NCBI GenBank assembly: GCA_023150275.1
Contig: JAKLLG010000007.1
Location: 103,862-167,861 of the forward strand
Direction of reading: 5' to 3'
DNA from: Rhodocyclaceae bacterium
GTDB taxonomy: Bacteria > Pseudomonadota > Gammaproteobacteria > Burkholderiales > Rhodocyclaceae
DNA length: 64,000 nucleotides
Within the stretch, counting starts at the first letter, position 1. Every line of letters starts with the position of its first letter. Positions 1-9,440 of this stretch are shown here, piece by piece. The translations under genes were made by a program, and so were the position numbers. The notes below the pieces were generated by a model. That model was not told where the DNA came from and did not search any database. It worked only from the letters and a program-made list of their open reading frames with translations.

Positions 1-484
1 TCGTGTACATGTCCAGAAGGCCTTGCGTCGGGTGCGCGTGGCGCCCGTCGCCGGCATTGACCACATGGATGTCCTTGCGCCCGACACGTGCGAGATGCTC
101 GGCGATCAGATACGGTGCGCCGGAGGTGGCATGGCGTACGACGAACATGTCGGCATGCATGGCGCAGAGGTTGTCGATGGTATCGAGCAGGGTCTCGCCC
201 TTGGCCGTAGAGCTGCGCGTGATGTCGAGGTTGAGCACATCGGCGGAGAGGCGCTTGGCAGCGATCTCGAAGGTGGTGCGCGTACGCGTCGAGTTCTCGA
301 AGAAGAGGTTGAACAGGCTCTTGCCGCGCAAAAGCGGCACCTTCTTCACGTCGCGCTCGGAAACCTCCATGAACGAGGCGGCCGTATCGAGAATGTGGGT
401 GAGCACGTCGCGTGGCAGCCCCTCGATCGAGAGCAGGTGCGTCAGCTCGCCGTTGGCGTTCAGTTGGGGGTTGCGCTTACTCAT
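1..484 (-). CDS. pyrB: Aspartate carbamoyltransferase catalytic chain (5' part; cut by window edge)
   Basis: This makes N-carbamoyl-aspartate from carbamoyl phosphate and aspartate in pyrimidine synthesis. About 161 codons are visible, from the ATG at 484 to the window edge. The protein opens [20 protein letters not shown] and carries the carbamoyl-phosphate loop [15 protein letters not shown], then HPTQGLLD near the visible end. The ATG lies inside the end of pyrR, with an 8-bp overlap, so the two genes are translationally coupled. The rest of the gene, and possibly a pyrC-like partner, lies beyond base 1. Confidence 0.95.
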   Translation of the reverse strand, partial: MSKRNPQLNANGELTHLLSIEGLPRDVLTHILDTAASFMEVSERDVKKVPLLRGKSLFNLFFENSTRTRTTFEIAAKRLSADVLNLDITRSSTAKGETLLDTIDNLCAMHADMFVVRHATSGAPYLIAEHLARVGRKDIHVVNAGDGRHAHPTQGLLDMYT

Positions 485-980
485 GATCCAGCCTCCACGA
501 CAGGCGGCCCGCATCGTCGCGCGCAAGTACCAGCGTTTCGCCCTCGGCCAGCGTCACATCCCAGGTGTTGTACTGCGCGGCGATCGGCAGCTCGCGTCCG
601 CCGCGGTCGGCGAGCACGGCGAGCACGACACTGGCCGGCCTGCCGTAGTCGAAGATCTCGTTCAATGCGGCGCGCGTGGTGCGTCCGGTGTAGAGCACAT
701 CATCGACGAGCACGATGCGGCGCCCCTCGACCGGAAAGGGAATCGAGGTTGGCTTGATCTGCGGGTGCAATCCCTTCTCCGCGAAATCGTCGCGATAGAA
801 CGAGACGTCAATCGAGCCGACATCCTCGGTGAGGCCGAGCAGTTCGCGCAGGCGTTCCGCAATCCAGGCGCCGCCGCTGAAGATGCCGATCAGTGCGGTA
901 TCGGGCCCGACCTGCGGGCGCAGTTGGTTGGCCAGTTGCGCGCATTGCGCTTCGGCGTCAGGGATTTGGGTGATGGGCAT
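477..980 (-). CDS. pyrR: PyrR bifunctional pyrimidine regulator / uracil phosphoribosyltransferase
   Basis: This 167-residue PRTase-fold protein has the PRPP-binding signature [11 protein letters not shown] at residues 91-101. In Bacillus the family attenuates pyr transcription by binding RNA. Proteobacterial members next to ruvX and pyrB are assigned mainly by homology, and I see no PyrR-binding attenuator here. It overlaps ruvX by 23 bp upstream and pyrB by 8 bp downstream, so it sits in the middle of a strictly coupled operon. The ATG at 980 is the only sensible start. Whether it regulates or only salvages uracil cannot be told from sequence. Confidence 0.93.
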   Translation of the reverse strand: MPITQIPDAEAQCAQLANQLRPQVGPDTALIGIFSGGAWIAERLRELLGLTEDVGSIDVSFYRDDFAEKGLHPQIKPTSIPFPVEGRRIVLVDDVLYTGRTTRAALNEIFDYGRPASVVLAVLADRGGRELPIAAQYNTWDVTLAEGETLVLARDDAGRLSWRLDHE

Positions 981-1440
981 GGGGTGCGTGAGTGGCGAAG
1001 TAGGTTCGGAGAATCAGTGCCGCGGCAAGGGCATCGACGTGTTGTTTGGCCTCGCGCGCATCGATGCCGGCTTCGCGCAGCTGCGCTTCGGCGTCAAGCG
1101 ACGTCAGCCGTTCGTCGGCAAACTCGACGGGAAGGCCGAAGCGGCCATGCAGCTGGTTGGCGAAGCGACGGCAGCGTGCGGCCATGGTGTGCGGCCGGTC
1201 GTCTTCGCCCAGGTGTGCCGGCATGCCAACGACCAGCAAGGCCGGCTGCCATTCGGCGATCAGCGCGGCGATCGCGGCGAAGCGCTCGGCGTTTGCCTGC
1301 GCTTGAATGACGGTGAGGGGGTGCGCCTGATCGAGTTCGGCTTCGCCGACGGCGACACCGATGCGCTTCTCCCCGAAATCGAAAGCGAGGATGGTACCGG
1401 CGGCGGAAGCGAGCATCGGCACCACCGCGGCCTCAGGCAT
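958..1440 (-). CDS. ruvX: RuvX/YqgF RNase H-like resolvase (pre-16S rRNA nuclease)
   Basis: The protein has 160 residues and an RNase H fold. The family trims the 5' end of 16S rRNA precursors and has been proposed as a Holliday-junction resolvase. The visible catalytic acids are D21 in [15 protein letters not shown]110 in [14 protein letters not shown] and D136 in [11 protein letters not shown]. It is slightly longer than the Escherichia coli protein because of an N-terminal alanine-rich segment and a His/Pro tail. Its ATG overlaps the yqgE stop by 8 bp, and its end overlaps pyrR. Confidence 0.94.
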   Translation of the reverse strand: MPEAAVVPMLASAAGTILAFDFGEKRIGVAVGEAELDQAHPLTVIQAQANAERFAAIAALIAEWQPALLVVGMPAHLGEDDRPHTMAARCRRFANQLHGRFGLPVEFADERLTSLDAEAQLREAGIDAREAKQHVDALAAALILRTYFATHAPHAHHPNP

Positions 1441-2002
1441 GTCCCGCTTCCTCGGCGAGGTTGGCGAAGCTGATGCCGAGCGCGCTCATCGCTGCGGGCA
1501 GGCGTTCCTCGAAAGGCAAGCCGAACAGGATGTGCGTGTCGGCAGACACCGTTAGCCAGGCATTCTGTGCGATCTCATCCTCGAGTTGCCCGGCCGACCA
1601 GCCGGAATAGCCTAGCGTGACGATGACTTCGTGCGGCTCGCCTTCCTTGCCGACGGATTGCAGTATGTCGCGCGAGCTGGTGAGACCGACGTGCTGATTG
1701 ACCGCGAGGGTCGACTGCCAGCCGCCAACCGGACTGTGCAGTACAAAACCGCGATCGGTCTGCACCGGTCCGCCGAAGTAAACCGGCATGCGATCGAAAC
1801 CGGCGGCATCGAGCGGCAACTCGATCTTCTCGAAGAGTGCGGCCAGCGTCATGTCGATCGGCCGATTGACGATCACGCCAAGCGCGCCCTGATCGTTGTG
1901 TTCGCAGATATAAACGAGGGTGCCGGAAAAATACGGATCCGCCATCGCCGGCATGGCGATGAGGAATTGATCGGTCAGATTGACGGACTGCATGCCCTGC
2001 AT
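1433..2002 (-). CDS. yqgE: UPF0301 (YqgE/AlgH, DUF179) protein
   Basis: This conserved cytoplasmic protein of unclear function belongs to the AlgH/YqgE family and is nearly always next to ruvX. The signature segments [46 protein letters not shown] and [16 protein letters not shown] are all present. The frame is open further upstream, but I chose the ATG at 2002, giving 189 residues. It has GGGGA six bases ahead and matches the family length. The ATG at 1993 is an alternative. It is the first gene of the yqgE-ruvX-pyrR-pyrB operon and is divergent from phrB across only 46 bp, so the two promoters must overlap. Confidence 0.92.
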   Translation of the reverse strand: MQGMQSVNLTDQFLIAMPAMADPYFSGTLVYICEHNDQGALGVIVNRPIDMTLAALFEKIELPLDAAGFDRMPVYFGGPVQTDRGFVLHSPVGGWQSTLAVNQHVGLTSSRDILQSVGKEGEPHEVIVTLGYSGWSAGQLEDEIAQNAWLTVSADTHILFGLPFEERLPAAMSALGISFANLAEEAGHA

Positions 2003-2048
2003 TTTAATCCCCGCGGGAACCCTAGACAAACCGCACAGTCTTTCAGAC

Positions 2049-3479
2049 ATGACCGCTCCTCGCCTCGTCTGGTTTCGCCGCGACCTGCGCGACACCGATC
2101 ACGCCGCGCTCGCTGCCGCATTGGTCGGGGGCGGGCCTGTTTACTGCGCTTTCATTTTCGATACCGTCATCCTCGATGCGCTGCCAGGTCGTAGCGACCG
2201 GCGCATCGCCTTCATCCATGGGTCGCTGCAGGAACTGGATGCGGCGCTGCGCGCGCGCGGTGGAGGCCTGATCGTTCGCCACGGGAATCCGGTGGCCGAA
2301 ATACCCCGCTTGGCCGACGCACTGGGGGTGGCCATCGTCGATGCCGGGCGCGACTACGAACCCTATGCGAAGCAGCGTGATGCTGCGGTTGCCGAGGCAC
2401 TGGTGCGCAGCGGGCGGACGCTCGTGCTGCACCGCGAGCATGTGATCTTCGACGGTGACGAGGTCTTGAGCAAGGCAGGGCGCCCCTATACGGTGTTTAC
2501 GCCGTATCGCAACGCGTGGCTCAGGCGTCTCGACGAAACCGGTGTGCCGAGCTTCGACAGCGGCACGGCATCCCTGACCCCGCCGCCGGTGGCGAGCGGT
2601 GTTCCGGCACTGGCCGAGATTGGCTTTGGCGAATCCGCGCGGTTCGATCTCGCAGCGGGCTGCGTCGTGCCCGGCATGCACGGTGCAGCCGAACGCCTCG
2701 ACGATTTCCGTGAGCGGATGCTGCGTTATGCCGAGCAGCGCGATTACCCTGCCGTCAAGGGGGTGTCGTATCTCTCGGTACATCTGCGCTTTGGCACGGT
2801 CTCGATACGGCAGCTGGTACGTGAAGCATTGATCATTGGCGGCGCGGGCGGCATGACCTGGCTTTCCGAGCTGGTCTGGCGTGATTTCTACTTCATGATC
2901 CTCGACCGCTTTCCGCACGCCGTGACCGCCAGCTTCAGGCCTGAATACGACGCGATCGTCTGGGAGGAATGGCCGCAGGGGCTGCGGGCATGGCAGGAGG
3001 GGCGTACCGGCTATCCGCTCGTGGATGCGGCGATGCGCCAGCTCGCTTCCAGCGGCTACATGCACAACCGGTTGCGCATGGTTGCAGCGTCCTTTCTGTG
3101 CAAGGATCTGGGCATCGACTGGCGACATGGCGAGCGCTGGTTTGCCGAGCAATTGCTCGATTTTGATCTGGCGGCGAACAACGGCGGCTGGCAGTGGGCG
3201 GCATCGAGCGGCTGCGACGCGCAACCGTGGTTCCGCATCTTCAATCCGGTCACGCAATCCGAACGCTTCGATCCACAGGGCCGGTTCATCCGCCGTTATG
3301 TGCCGGAACTGGCCGCGGTGCCCGAGAAGTGGATTCATGCGCCCTGGCGCATGCCGGCGGCGGAGCAGGCGCGCTGCGCCGCCGTCATCGGCCGCGACTA
3401 CCCGTTTCCGATCGTCGACCACGATAGCGCGCGACAGGCGACACTGGCGCGCTATGCGGTCGTAAAAAAGGCCGGCTAG
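2049..3479 (+). CDS. phrB: Deoxyribodipyrimidine (CPD) photolyase
   Basis: This 476-residue class I photolyase repairs cyclobutane pyrimidine dimers with blue light, using FAD and an antenna chromophore. The N-terminal antenna domain begins [20 protein letters not shown]. The C-terminal FAD/DNA-binding half contains [40 protein letters not shown] and the terminal [19 protein letters not shown] block typical of true photolyases. The ATG at 2049 is used because the family motif starts four residues later. Upstream codons in frame overlap yqgE. The gene ends in a strong terminator shared with chpA. Confidence 0.95.
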   Translation: MTAPRLVWFRRDLRDTDHAALAAALVGGGPVYCAFIFDTVILDALPGRSDRRIAFIHGSLQELDAALRARGGGLIVRHGNPVAEIPRLADALGVAIVDAGRDYEPYAKQRDAAVAEALVRSGRTLVLHREHVIFDGDEVLSKAGRPYTVFTPYRNAWLRRLDETGVPSFDSGTASLTPPPVASGVPALAEIGFGESARFDLAAGCVVPGMHGAAERLDDFRERMLRYAEQRDYPAVKGVSYLSVHLRFGTVSIRQLVREALIIGGAGGMTWLSELVWRDFYFMILDRFPHAVTASFRPEYDAIVWEEWPQGLRAWQEGRTGYPLVDAAMRQLASSGYMHNRLRMVAASFLCKDLGIDWRHGERWFAEQLLDFDLAANNGGWQWAASSGCDAQPWFRIFNPVTQSERFDPQGRFIRRYVPELAAVPEKWIHAPWRMPAAEQARCAAVIGRDYPFPIVDHDSARQATLARYAVVKKAG

Positions 3480-3496
3480 TTTGGCCGGCCTTTTTT
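3464..3496. terminator. Bidirectional intrinsic terminator between phrB and chpA
   Basis: A perfect 13-bp stem (3464-3476 with 3484-3496) has the arms AAAAAAGGCCGGC and GCCGGCCTTTTTT and a 7-nt loop that contains the phrB stop codon. There is a U-run in both directions, so it can end phrB (plus) and chpA (minus), whose stop lies at 3510. Confidence 0.92.
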
Positions 3497-3509
3497 CGCT
3501 GGGCACCGT

Positions 3510-6500
3510 TCAGTGCCGCTTCGCCTTTGTGTACTCGGCAACCAGTTGCAGCAGTTCATCTTCCTGGTACGGCTTGCCGAGGTAGTTGTTCACGCCGATC
3601 TCGAACGCATAGTTGCGGTGCTTGTCGGCGGTGCGCGACGTGATCATGATGATCGGAATTTCCTTCAGCTTCTCGTCGGCACGCACGTTGCGCGTCAGGT
3701 CGAAGCCGTCCATGCGCGGCATCTCGATGTCGACGAGGAGAACATCGGGGATGATATCCAGCATCTGTTCCAGTGCGTCCACGCCATCCTTTGCGGCGAG
3801 CACCTGGTAACCCTCGCGGGCGAGCAGGCGGCCGGTAATCTTGCGCACCGTGAGCGAGTCGTCGACCACCATGACGGTGGGCAGTGTCGAGGCGGTTTCC
3901 TGCGTTTCCACCGGTGCCTGCGGCGTCGTTGCAGCAAGCTCCGGCAGGTGCGCTGCCCGCGAGCGCGAAGCCAGCGCGACCGGGTTCAGGATCAGGACGA
4001 CCTGACCATCGCCGAGCACCGTGGCGCCGTCGATGCCGACCACACGCGCCAGCTGCGGGCCGATATTCTTGACGACGATTTCGCGGTTGCCGAGCAGTTC
4101 ATCCACCTGCACTGCGACGCGCTGCAGGCCCGAGCGCAGCAGCAGTACCCAGTACTGGCGCCGGGCTTCCGGTAGCGCCTTGTCGTCGCCAAGCAGGTGC
4201 GGCAGGAAACGGTATGGATATTTGTTGCCCAGCCATTCCGCCTCGCCGGCTTCGCGGATGCGTGCGAGGAAGGTTTCCTTCAGTTCCAGCACCTGCTCGA
4301 TCATCGAGGAGGGTACGGCGTACAGGTGATTGCCGGTACGCACCAGCAGCGCCTGTGTGACGGCGAGCGTCAGCGGGATGTAGAGGCGGAAGGTGGTGCC
4401 CTTGCCAGCGACGGAATGGACTTCGATGCGGCCGCCGAGTTCGCCGATTTCGGTCTTCACCACATCCATGCCGATGCCGCGACCGGCGATCTGATTGACC
4501 TCGGAGGCTGTAGAGAAACCGGGGGTGAAAATCAGCTTGATCAGGCGGCCTTCGTCGGCGGCCTCGTCCGCAGCGAGCAGGCCGGCTTCGATGCCGCGCG
4601 CACGGATGCGCTCGAAGTTGAGACCGTTGCCATCGTCGGCCATGCTGAGGATGATTTCGTTGCCTTCCTGCGCCAGCGCCAGCGAGATTTCGCCGATCTC
4701 GGTCTTGCCGGAGGCGACGCGTGCCTCTCGGCTTTCGAGACCGTGCGCGACGGCGTTGCGCAACAGGTGTTCCAGCGGGGCACCGATCTTGTCGAGCACC
4801 GAGCGGTCGAGTTCGACCTGACCGCCGCGGATTTCAAGGTTGGCACGCTTGCCGAGTTCCTTCGCCGTCTGGCGAACGATGCGGTAGAGGCGTTCGGCCT
4901 GACTGGAGAACGGCACCATGCGCACACTCATCAGCTCCTGCTGCAGCTGACGGTTCATGCGCGCCTGCGCAAGGATCGCGGCGTTCGCTTCGTCGAGGTT
5001 CTTCAGCAGGTTTTGCTGGACGGTTGCCACGTCGTTCACCGACTCGGCCATCATCCGCGTGAGTTCCTGGAAGCGGGTGAAGCGGTCGAATTCGAGCGGG
5101 TCGAATCCGGCGTCGGCGTGCTTTTCCTCGCTCTGTGCGATGCGCGACTGCATCTGCGTCTCAGCCTGAATCTCGATGTCACGCAGCTGGCGACGCAGAC
5201 GGATCACGTTCTCGGTGAGGTCGAGCAGCGAGCCTTTCAGACCGATCATCTCGCCCTCGATCCGCGCGCGCGCGATCGAGAGTTCGCCGGCCTCGTTAAC
5301 CAGTCGGTCGATCAGGTCGGCGCGCACGCGCAGCACGGCACGCTGCGCCGCCGCTTCGTCGGCCGCCTCGCCAGTGACCGCCTCGGCTTGCACCACCGCG
5401 GTTGGGGCTGCCACTTCGATCGCGGTTGCGGCGGTCTCGCCGATTGTTTCGACACCAGCGGCAGTTGCTTGCGGTGCCTCCAGCGATTCTCCGCGCTGCA
5501 GGCGTTCGACGATCTGGATGACGCTGTCGAAGGTATTCTCGATTTCCTCGACCAGCTCGACGTTGGCGCCCCCCGTCTTGTTGGCCTGCTCGACGCGCGA
5601 CTCGATCGCGTGCGTGATTTCGCCCAGGGTCATGGCGCCCGCCATGCGCGCGCTGCCCTTCAGCGTATGGAATAGCCGGTGCAGGGCACGAGCGGCCTCG
5701 CCATTGGCGGGGTCGGCGCGCCAGGTGCGCAGGTTTTCGTTGATCGAGGCCGTCAGTTCAGCGGCTTCCTCAAGGAAAATCGGCAGCAACTGCTCGTCGA
5801 GTTCGTCCTTTACGCCGGGAAGGTCGATCAGCAGCGCCGTGCCCGAGGTCTGTGTCTGCAGTGCCGCAGTCTCTTCTACGGGTTCAGTCGCCGCTGCCGG
5901 AGCTTCCTCGATCCGGGCCGGTGGCGTCTCTGCCACGGTGGGCACCGATTCGATACCCTGGATGTCTGCTACGTGTGGCTGAGCAGGCAACGGATATATC
6001 TCGGCGAGCTCCGCAATCAGATGCGGCGCAGCCGCTGGCAGTCGCTGCTCGGCAACTTCGTCGACCATCTCGCCGAGCGTTGCAATGGTCTGGCGCAGGA
6101 TTTCCAGCGCTGCGATGTTGTCGGCCTGGTCGGTGATGTCACGCCGCAGCAGGGCGTGTTCAAGCGCCACCCCCAACTGGTTGAGATCGACGAGTCCCAC
6201 CGTTCCGGAGATGCCTGCCAGCGTGTGCGCGGCACGCGCCATTTGGTGGGCCGTCGGTTGCGTCGGATCGGTCTCGAGCGCCGTGAATTCGCGCTGCAGC
6301 GTCTGCAGATGGCTGCGCGCCTCTTCCATGAAGATCTCGTAGAGCGTCGGCGAGATGGCAAGCTTCGGTGTTGCCGAAGTGGCGTCGGCAACGATCGAGA
6401 TTGGCACTTCAAACGGGAGCGCTTCTTCCTCGTGTGCCGGTGAGACGGCTGATTCGTGTGTCGCCGGTTCGACTGCCGGCAGCTCCGCCACAGTTGGCAG

Positions 6501-9416
6501 TGGCGCGGGCTCGATTGCCGGTTCCCGCTCCGCCGGCTCGGTACTGAGTTCGAGTGGTTCGACATCGAAGGTGCCAAGCATCTCTTCCGGACTCAGCGGC
6601 GCTGGTTCCGGGGTTGCGAACTGGCGCAGCACGACGGTCGATGCGTTGGCAAACTCCGGTGTTCCCGGCTGCGGCACAGCCGTATTTTCGGCCGGCGTAT
6701 CCTCGTCTGGCAGCGACGGGATTTCTATCGCTTCAGTTTCCGGCAACGCTGGTGTTGTTTCCAGACCGAATCCACCGAGGACGACAGTTGCCGAAGCGTC
6801 AGCGAACATTGCTTCCTCGGCGCTCACCGCCGGCTCGTCGAGAATCAACGGGGGCGCATCGATCTGCTCGACCGGCTCTGGTTCCGGCGCTGCGGCCTCT
6901 TCGCCAAAAGCGCCGAGCACGATGGTTGCCGTCGCTTCGTCGAAAGATTCTTCTTCGCCGGCTGGCGCTGCCAGCGGTGCAGGCGATGCGGCGACGGAGG
7001 GGGCCGGAACCGGCGCTTCGCCACCGATACGCAGCGATTCCGCCAGTGCGACCAGGGCCGCCGCGTCGGGTACTGGCTGCGCGCGATCTTCGAGGTGTGC
7101 CACCCACGCGGAAAAGACATGGTGACCATCCTCGATCATCTTGAAAATCGAGGCATCGGGGGCCTGCTCCTGGCGTAGCCAGAGATTGAGCACCTGCTCG
7201 ATCGCCCAGGCGACTTCACCCAGATCGCGCAGCCCGACCATGCGTCCCGAACCCTTCAGCGTGTGGAAGGAGCGACGGATGTTGGTGAATACCTCGGCAT
7301 TGTGCGGTTGGCCATGCAGCAGCGCGAGGTTTTCGGCGACGGCGTCCAGTACTTCCTTCGCCTCTTCGATGAAGATGGCGAGCAGCTCCGCATCGAGTTC
7401 TTCTTCGGCTGCTTGTGCGAGTTGCAGGGTTTCCGCTGACGGCGTCGGCGCTTCGGCCGTCTGTGGCCTTATGCCGGCAATGGCTTCCTCGATCGCCGGT
7501 GCGCTGGCCCCGGCATCAAGCGCGCTGATCACCGCCTTGGCTTGCTGACCGAGCGTGCTGTCGGCGACCAGATCGGCGTCCTGCTTGAGCGTCTCCAGGT
7601 TCTGCTTGAGTTCCTGACGCAGCCGTTCGTCGGTCGGCTGTTCCTTCAGCGCGCTGAGCAACGCCTGGGTTTCCTTCTTGGCCTGTTCGAGCTCCTGTTC
7701 GACCGAACTGCCGGCGGCTTCTTCGGATTCGGCGGCGGCCGGCCCGGCCTTCATCGCACGGGCGAATTCGGCAAAGTCGGTGGCGCCGTTCTGCATGGCG
7801 TCGATGAAGAAACCGAGGGCCGAGAGCTTGTCGGCAACGCGCTCAAAGTCGGCCTCATCCGGCACATAGCCTTCGGCGGCAAAGCGGTGAATGTCGGTTT
7901 CACATTCCCTGAGCGCCGCTACTGCAGCATCCTGCCCCATGATCATCAGCGCGCCGACAACTTGGCGCACAGGTGCGTCCAGCGTCGATAGTTCGCCGCG
8001 CCGCTCGGCGTCGCGGAAGAAGCCATCGAGCACCTGTTCGATTTGCGCCAGGTTGCTCTGGATTTCCTTCGCCACCTGCCCGATGAGCAGTTTTTCCTGC
8101 GCCTGGCGTGACATCTCGTCGAGCAACGGCACTTCGGCACCGGGCTCGGGCGGATTATCGGCGAGGAAGCCGTGCAGACGCGCGACCATTACATCAACCT
8201 GATGCGCGAAATCGTTGCCCAGGCGAGTGAAATTTTCCTGGGCGTTCTGCGCCAGCAGAATGGCGGTGGCAATCTCCATCGCCAGCGCCTCGCTTTGCCG
8301 CGCCGGTTTCTCGGCAAGCCAGTTTGCGGTGTTGGCAATGGCTTGTGCCAGGCGGCGATAATCGGTGTGCCCCAGTTGTTCGATTGCCGAGTGCAAGGCA
8401 GCGGCCTGGTCACGGAACAACGGCAAGGCCTGTGCGGTGCCCGCGCAGAACTTGTTCCAGGCTTCCTCTGTTGCGGTGATCGTTTCGCGCAGACGGCGGC
8501 GCTGCAACTCTTGTGGTGCCGATACCGTCGTGGCCTGTGCGTCGGGGAGGGCGTGCTCAAGCTGGTAAGTCGACTTGACCTGACGCACCACATCGCTGCC
8601 ACTGTCGGCCTTGGCAACGTAGTAGAGCGCGTCGCGCATCAAACGTTCGGCGACGTTCTTCGAGCCTTCCAGAAGCCGTCGGATCTGCAGGTCGATCCGG
8701 GCGCACAACTGCTTGACGTCGACTTCACCCGGCAGCGTTCCCTCGGAGAGCGCTGTCAGCATGCCGGTAGCAACCCACCAGAAGGCACGTGCCGAAGCAA
8801 GCTCCTGTGTTGCTTCGACCTGTTTCGTTGCGGCAAGCATCTCCGCAACGCCGCTGCGATCCGCCGGGTTGCGCAGCCAGGCGAGCAGGCCACGCTGGAA
8901 GCGGGCGCGCTGCGTACGCAGCAACTGTTGCAACTCGCCACGCGAGAGGGTCGGTACTGCCGACCGGCGCGGCGGGCGCAGCGAAAGGTCCGGGAAGAAA
9001 AGGTCGGTCGCCGTGACGCGCTTCACGCCGCGCTGTGCCTGAATGCGCGTATACACAGGCATCAGGCGCAGTGGCTGGTTGGGCTCGCCATTGACCAGAT
9101 CGTCGAGGTAATGACGAATCGCGCCGAGCGCCTCCTTGATCAGTGGCGCCAACTCGGGCGTGGCTGCGATCTTCTGCTGCTCGATATCACCAAGCAGGGC
9201 CTCGAGCGCGTCAGCGAACTGTGTGACGCCGTCGAGCCCGACGATCGCCAGCGCCCCGCGTACCTGGTGCAGGTGGGTGCGACAAAACTTGACCTGGGTG
9301 GCGTCGCCACTCGTGGCGAACTGAGCCAGTGCCTCGGCAGCACGTTCCAGTGCGAGATCGATCTCGCTCTTGACCCAGGTCAGTGGTCCGACATCGAATT
9401 CCGTTGCGGCATTCAT
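3510..9416 (-). CDS. chpA: ChpA/PilL hybrid chemosensory histidine kinase of the type IV pilus system
   Basis: This 1968-residue CheA-type kinase phosphorylates PilG and PilH to steer pilus extension and twitching. Reading along: an N-terminal degenerate Hpt-like module (LHQVRGALAIVGL near residue 50); a long helical region; intact Hpt domains with HTLKGSGRMVGL near 719, HTLAGISGTVGL near 1065 and HTLKGSARMAGA near 1250; acidic Pro/Ala linkers; a dimerisation helix near 1362 (RVRADLIDRLVNEAGELSIA); an ATPase with LLRNAVAHGLE near 1555 and GRGIGMDVVKTE near 1648; a CheW domain near 1680-1820; and a C-terminal receiver with VVDDS near 1850 and phosphoacceptor D in LLVDIEMPRMDGF near 1893. It is the last gene of the operon, 24 bp after pilJ. 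Pseudomonas ChpA has more phosphotransfer modules; I recognise three complete ones here. Confidence 0.95.
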   Translation of the reverse strand: MNAATEFDVGPLTWVKSEIDLALERAAEALAQFATSGDATQVKFCRTHLHQVRGALAIVGLDGVTQFADALEALLGDIEQQKIAATPELAPLIKEALGAIRHYLDDLVNGEPNQPLRLMPVYTRIQAQRGVKRVTATDLFFPDLSLRPPRRSAVPTLSRGELQQLLRTQRARFQRGLLAWLRNPADRSGVAEMLAATKQVEATQELASARAFWWVATGMLTALSEGTLPGEVDVKQLCARIDLQIRRLLEGSKNVAERLMRDALYYVAKADSGSDVVRQVKSTYQLEHALPDAQATTVSAPQELQRRRLRETITATEEAWNKFCAGTAQALPLFRDQAAALHSAIEQLGHTDYRRLAQAIANTANWLAEKPARQSEALAMEIATAILLAQNAQENFTRLGNDFAHQVDVMVARLHGFLADNPPEPGAEVPLLDEMSRQAQEKLLIGQVAKEIQSNLAQIEQVLDGFFRDAERRGELSTLDAPVRQVVGALMIMGQDAAVAALRECETDIHRFAAEGYVPDEADFERVADKLSALGFFIDAMQNGATDFAEFARAMKAGPAAAESEEAAGSSVEQELEQAKKETQALLSALKEQPTDERLRQELKQNLETLKQDADLVADSTLGQQAKAVISALDAGASAPAIEEAIAGIRPQTAEAPTPSAETLQLAQAAEEELDAELLAIFIEEAKEVLDAVAENLALLHGQPHNAEVFTNIRRSFHTLKGSGRMVGLRDLGEVAWAIEQVLNLWLRQEQAPDASIFKMIEDGHHVFSAWVAHLEDRAQPVPDAAALVALAESLRIGGEAPVPAPSVAASPAPLAAPAGEEESFDEATATIVLGAFGEEAAAPEPEPVEQIDAPPLILDEPAVSAEEAMFADASATVVLGGFGLETTPALPETEAIEIPSLPDEDTPAENTAVPQPGTPEFANASTVVLRQFATPEPAPLSPEEMLGTFDVEPLELSTEPAEREPAIEPAPLPTVAELPAVEPATHESAVSPAHEEEALPFEVPISIVADATSATPKLAISPTLYEIFMEEARSHLQTLQREFTALETDPTQPTAHQMARAAHTLAGISGTVGLVDLNQLGVALEHALLRRDITDQADNIAALEILRQTIATLGEMVDEVAEQRLPAAAPHLIAELAEIYPLPAQPHVADIQGIESVPTVAETPPARIEEAPAAATEPVEETAALQTQTSGTALLIDLPGVKDELDEQLLPIFLEEAAELTASINENLRTWRADPANGEAARALHRLFHTLKGSARMAGAMTLGEITHAIESRVEQANKTGGANVELVEEIENTFDSVIQIVERLQRGESLEAPQATAAGVETIGETAATAIEVAAPTAVVQAEAVTGEAADEAAAQRAVLRVRADLIDRLVNEAGELSIARARIEGEMIGLKGSLLDLTENVIRLRRQLRDIEIQAETQMQSRIAQSEEKHADAGFDPLEFDRFTRFQELTRMMAESVNDVATVQQNLLKNLDEANAAILAQARMNRQLQQELMSVRMVPFSSQAERLYRIVRQTAKELGKRANLEIRGGQVELDRSVLDKIGAPLEHLLRNAVAHGLESREARVASGKTEIGEISLALAQEGNEIILSMADDGNGLNFERIRARGIEAGLLAADEAADEGRLIKLIFTPGFSTASEVNQIAGRGIGMDVVKTEIGELGGRIEVHSVAGKGTTFRLYIPLTLAVTQALLVRTGNHLYAVPSSMIEQVLELKETFLARIREAGEAEWLGNKYPYRFLPHLLGDDKALPEARRQYWVLLLRSGLQRVAVQVDELLGNREIVVKNIGPQLARVVGIDGATVLGDGQVVLILNPVALASRSRAAHLPELAATTPQAPVETQETASTLPTVMVVDDSLTVRKITGRLLAREGYQVLAAKDGVDALEQMLDIIPDVLLVDIEMPRMDGFDLTRNVRADEKLKEIPIIMITSRTADKHRNYAFEIGVNNYLGKPYQEDELLQLVAEYTKAKRH

Positions 9417-9440
9417 GCGGGCTTATCTCTCCAGACGGGG

